Origin: Catellatospora bangladeshensis
GTDB lineage: Bacteria; Actinomycetota; Actinomycetes; Mycobacteriales; Micromonosporaceae
Reading direction: 5' to 3'
Assembly: GCF_016862575.1 (NCBI RefSeq)
Contig: NZ_BONF01000005.1
Span: 186,001 to 250,000 of the forward strand
DNA: 64,000 nucleotides
Numbering within the stretch: the first letter of the stretch is position 1; the number at the start of each line of letters is the position of its first letter. The notes beneath the pieces are model-generated. The model was not told where the DNA came from, searched no databases, and saw only the letters and a program-made list of their open reading frames with translations. Shown here piece after piece: positions 61,291 to 64,000 of the stretch. A program made the translations under genes and the position numbers.

Positions 61291-61872
61291 TCACAGGCGT
61301 TTCGCGGCGACGTGGCAGCCCGCCAGATGGTCGTCGACCATGCCGGTGGCCTGCATCAGCGCGTACGCGGTGGTGGGCCCGACGAAGCGCAGACCGCGCT
61401 TCTTCAGGTCCTTGGCCATGGCGGTCGACTCGGCCGTCACGGCGGGCACGTCGGCCCGGGTCGCGGGCCGGGGCCGCCGCGCCGGGTCGGGGGCGTACGA
61501 CCACAGCAACGCGCTCAGCCCGCCGGGCAGCCCCAGCACCACCCGGGCGTTGTGCAACGTCGCCTCGATCTTGGAACGGTTGCGCACGATGCCCGCATCG
61601 CCGAGCAGCCGGTCCACGTCGGCGGACCCGAACCCGGCCACGGTCTCGATGTGGAACCCGGCGAACGCCGCCCGGAACGCGGGCCGCTTGCGCAGGATCG
61701 TGATCCAGGACAGGCCGGACTGGAACGCCTCCAGGCTCACCCGCTCGAACAGGGCGTCGTCGCCGCGCAGCGGCGTGCCCCACTCCTCGTCGTGGTACGC
61801 CCGGTACTCCGGAGCGCTCGCCGCCCACGCGCAGCGGGCCTTGCCGTCCTCCCCGACGATAAGGTCGTTCAC
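61291..61872 (-). CDS. tagA: DNA-3-methyladenine glycosylase I
   Basis: TagA removes 3-methyladenine from alkylated DNA in base-excision repair. The 193-residue protein has the family start RCAWAASAPEYRAYHDEEWG with the conserved Cys and zinc-binding His, the catalytic-region Glu in FERVSLEAFQSGLSWITIL, and the C-terminal zinc residues (DDHLAGCHVAAK). The GTG start has GGGGGCAAGAGG upstream. Rv1210 holds the same position in mycobacteria. Confidence 0.95.
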   Translation of the reverse strand: MNDLIVGEDGKARCAWAASAPEYRAYHDEEWGTPLRGDDALFERVSLEAFQSGLSWITILRKRPAFRAAFAGFHIETVAGFGSADVDRLLGDAGIVRNRSKIEATLHNARVVLGLPGGLSALLWSYAPDPARRPRPATRADVPAVTAESTAMAKDLKKRGLRFVGPTTAYALMQATGMVDDHLAGCHVAAKRL

Positions 61873-61914
61873 CCTCTTGCCCCCTTACCAGAACGCGAAT
61901 AGCCTTCGGAACCC

Positions 61915-62766
61915 ATGACGCTCCCGGACTTCCCACCTGTGGTGCTGTACTCGGTGCCGCTGTTCATTCTGCTCATGGTCCTCGAACGGGTGTCCTACCG
62001 GTTCCATCCCGACGAGGACGAGATCGGGTACGGGCTGAAGGACAGCGCCACGAGCATCGGCATGGGCCTGGGCAGCCTGGGCTGGGACGTCCTGTGGGGC
62101 CTGGGCACCGGCCTGGCCACCGCGGCGGTCTTCGAACTCACCCCGCTGCGCATCCCGTTCGCCTGGTGGGCGCTGCCGCTGTTCCTGATCGCGCAGGACT
62201 TCTGCTACTACTGGTCGCACCGCGGCCACCACGTCATCCGCCTGCTGTGGGCGTCGCATGTGGTGCACCACTCGTCCCGGGCGTTCAACCTGTCCACGGC
62301 GCTGCGTCAGTCCTGGACCGGCTTCACCGGCTTCATGTTCTACCTGCCGCTCGCGGCGCTGGGCGTCAACCCGGCGATCACCGCCTTCTGCGGCGGCATC
62401 AACCTGCTGTACCAGTTCTGGATCCACACCGAGCGCATCGACCGCATGTGGCGGCCGTTCGAGTTCGTGTTCAACACGCCCTCGCACCACCGCGTGCACC
62501 ACGCCTCGCAGGGCAGCTACCTGGATCGCAACTACGGCGGCATCCTGATCGTCTGGGACCGGATGTTCGGCTCGTTCGCGCCGGAGCTGGAGCGCCCCGT
62601 GTACGGCCTCACCAAGAACATCGAGACCCACAACCCGCTGCGGGTGGCCTATCACGAGTACGCGGCCATCCTCCGCGACCTGCGCCGCCGCCGCGTCACC
62701 CAGTGGCCCGCCACCCTGCTCCGCGGCCCGGGCTGGTCCCCGGCCGACCCGGAGCGCCCCGTCTAG
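61915..62766 (+). CDS. sterol desaturase / fatty acid hydroxylase-type membrane protein
   Basis: This 283-residue protein is a diiron membrane oxygenase of the fatty acid hydroxylase superfamily. Histidine boxes are SHRGHHVIRLLW, HVVHHSS and HHRVHHAS, with a further WIHTE. Several membrane helices precede and separate them. The lipid substrate is unknown. TAGCCT sits nine bases before the ATG. The TAG stop overlaps the first base of repeat family D copy 2. Confidence 0.88.
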   Translation: MTLPDFPPVVLYSVPLFILLMVLERVSYRFHPDEDEIGYGLKDSATSIGMGLGSLGWDVLWGLGTGLATAAVFELTPLRIPFAWWALPLFLIAQDFCYYWSHRGHHVIRLLWASHVVHHSSRAFNLSTALRQSWTGFTGFMFYLPLAALGVNPAITAFCGGINLLYQFWIHTERIDRMWRPFEFVFNTPSHHRVHHASQGSYLDRNYGGILIVWDRMFGSFAPELERPVYGLTKNIETHNPLRVAYHEYAAILRDLRRRRVTQWPATLLRGPGWSPADPERPV

Positions 62767-62843
62767 ATCGCTCGACTTGCCAGGCACATGGGCGAAAGGG
62801 CGTCCAAGATACGCCCATGTGCCAGGCAAGTCGGACGATCAAC
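62766..62843. repeat. intergenic palindrome family D, copy 2 (inverted)
   Basis: GATCGCTCGACTTGCCAGGC at the left pairs with GCCAGGCAAGTCGGACGATC at the right. Its reverse complement aligns with copy 1 along the entire length, including the inner GCGTATCTTGG and CTTTCGCCCA segments. It lies between convergent genes. Confidence 0.85.
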
Positions 62844-62869
62844 GCCAGGACGGCGGGACCGGCGGGGCG

Positions 62870-63346
62870 TCAGGGGAGGCGGCCGGACTCGACCAGGCGG
62901 GCGAAGCGCTTGAGGGAGTGCTTGAGGCTGACCTTGGAGCCGGGCCACAGCAGGGGCCAGGCCATCTTGCCGGCGACCCCGCCGGGCAGGTGGAACCACT
63001 CGTGCCAGACGACCTGGGTGCGGTCGCCGCCCATCGGGGTGCAGCGCATGACGCCGGGCCCGCGCAGCACCTTGCCCTGGTGCACGACGCGCACCTCGTA
63101 CGGCGGGTCGAGCTTGACCACGCGCATCTCGTCGCGCAGCACCGCCGGGCCGGCCACGGTGACCGCCTCGATGACGGTGCCCTCGCCGCCGTCGCCCTCG
63201 ACCACGCGCACCTTGGTCAGCGGGATCCAGTCGCCCTGCCGCTCCCAGGCGGTGAAGGCGGCGAACACCCGCTCGGCGGGCGCGGCGACGATCACCGTGG
63301 CGGTGACCTCTCCCGCGCCCGGGGCCGCTGGGTCGGGCGCCGTCAC
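62870..63346 (-). CDS. SRPBCC-family protein
   Basis: This 158-residue protein has the START/polyketide-cyclase-like fold: VTATVIVAAPAERVFAAFTAWERQGDWIPLTKVRVVEGDGG is the typical opening strand and helix pair, and the C-terminal long helix is KHSLKRFARLVESG. Such proteins bind hydrophobic ligands or act as small cyclases; the ligand is unknown. The GTG start overlaps the stop of the DivIVA-like gene (GTGA), so the two are coupled. Confidence 0.87.
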   Translation of the reverse strand: MTAPDPAAPGAGEVTATVIVAAPAERVFAAFTAWERQGDWIPLTKVRVVEGDGGEGTVIEAVTVAGPAVLRDEMRVVKLDPPYEVRVVHQGKVLRGPGVMRCTPMGGDRTQVVWHEWFHLPGGVAGKMAWPLLWPGSKVSLKHSLKRFARLVESGRLP

Positions 63347-63897
63347 CGCCGGACCGGCTCGCCGGCCGCCGCCGGGTCGGTGGTGGCCTCGGGCGCGTCC
63401 GTGTCGTGCTCGGGCTCGTCCGCGGGCTGCTCGGTCTGCTCCGCCTCGGCGGCGGGCGCGAGCTCGGCGGGCTCGCCGTCGGCCTCGCCGGCCGCGGCGG
63501 GCTCCTCGGCCAGCACGGCCGCCATCCCGGTGACCTGGCCCAGCGCGCTGGCGCGGGCGCGGGCGAGGGTGTCGGCGTCGTCGACGCGGCCCTCGCGCAG
63601 CGCGGTGACCTCCGCCTCCAGCACCTGGATCAGCTCGCTCTTGTAGCCGATGTCGTACGCCAAGCGGCGCAGCGTCTGGTCGACCTGCGCCATCCGGTAG
63701 CCGCGCCAGGTCGGGTCGAAAGTCACCCGGGACACGTCGCCCTCAACGAGCGGGCGGTCGGCGGGCAACGGTGTGGCCCGTTCGTCCGGCTCGGCCGGCG
63801 CCAGGCCCGGGTCACCCCCGGTGACCAGCGTCATCACCCCGAACACCACGGCGCCCACGGTGAGCGCGACGACGATCAGCAACAGCACGTTGTCCAC
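63343..63897 (-). CDS. DivIVA-domain membrane protein
   Basis: This 184-residue protein has one N-terminal membrane helix (VLLLIVVALTVGAVVFGVMTLV) and a short DivIVA-like segment (FDPTWRGYRMAQVDQTLRRLAYDI) followed by a coiled coil. The C-terminal 70 residues are acidic and low-complexity. DivIVA-type domains localise to curved or polar membranes, so a role in cell-envelope growth is plausible. Rv1209 in mycobacteria is a likely positional counterpart. The GTG start has CACGAT seven bases upstream. Confidence 0.82.
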   Translation of the reverse strand: MDNVLLLIVVALTVGAVVFGVMTLVTGGDPGLAPAEPDERATPLPADRPLVEGDVSRVTFDPTWRGYRMAQVDQTLRRLAYDIGYKSELIQVLEAEVTALREGRVDDADTLARARASALGQVTGMAAVLAEEPAAAGEADGEPAELAPAAEAEQTEQPADEPEHDTDAPEATTDPAAAGEPVRR

Positions 63898-64000
63898 GCC
63901 CCCGATCGTGGCACGAGTGGCGCTTTAGCGCGACCCTGCCACCCGAGCTGTCCGGCCGGTGACACGCGGGCTGTCCGGCTCATTACTCACGGGTAAGCAC
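63898..64000. other. window end, nothing recognised
   Basis: This is the region upstream of the DivIVA-like gene and should hold its promoter. No further gene start is visible before the window ends. Confidence 0.4.

Noticed and set aside
61885-62829. Minus-strand frame beginning PGTWAYLGRPFAHVPGKS
   Set aside because: The start lies inside palindrome D2 and the rest is antisense to the sterol desaturase-like gene.

Overview
The window is GC-rich DNA from an actinobacterium. Codon usage, many GTG starts, apparently leaderless starts, and gene order shared with mycobacteria and streptomycetes all support this. The particular repeat families and lineage-type hypothetical proteins make Micromonosporaceae the best guess, but that is inference and no marker gene settles it. 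All positions and starts come from reading the sequence; no database search was run.

Layout. 1-5.6 kb: small unknown genes, tRNA-Tyr, yajQ, a GNAT enzyme, a G5/excalibur surface protein and htpX. 5.8-26.4 kb: complex I genes in three minus-strand pieces, nuoIJKLMN, nuoCH and nuoB. They are separated by a plus-strand tandem array of three large secreted proteins (plus a collapsed fourth copy), by two ECF sigma/membrane-protein modules, and by a DUF2252 gene. nuoA and nuoD-G are absent, and nuoC runs straight into nuoH. 26.4-34.2 kb: a hypothetical gene, a GPH-type transporter, a gamma-glutamyltransferase-like protein, an alkyltransferase-like protein, proB and proA (proline synthesis), and a terpenoid-cyclase-fold protein. 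34.6-44.1 kb: moeZ, two DUF3152 genes, a large proline-rich protein, TetR, DUF3107, a ferritin-like protein and a DEAD-box helicase; this order matches the M. tuberculosis Rv3206c-Rv3211 block. 44.1-51.2 kb: an iron-box heme oxygenase fusion, a methyltransferase, an SDR, a HAD phosphatase and an EamA transporter. 51.3-63.9 kb: an MgtE-N/CBS protein, DUF1003, mrp, tatB, htrA, an O-methyltransferase, leucyl aminopeptidase, DUF3117, paaX with an enoyl-CoA hydratase, tagA, a sterol desaturase-like protein, SRPBCC and a DivIVA-like protein. This last part resembles the M. tuberculosis Rv1209-Rv1232c neighbourhood, but sigE and rseA are missing.

The most striking unexplained structure is intergenic. 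At least five families of hairpin-forming elements are scattered through the housekeeping half. Four of them have GATC in the outer arms, and several abut stop codons. Elements of one family are related along their whole length and occur in both orientations, so they look like dispersed elements rather than chance terminators. Other themes are local gene duplication (secreted proteins, ECF modules, DUF3152), apparently leaderless promoters at about eleven genes, and a probable iron-regulated heme oxygenase.
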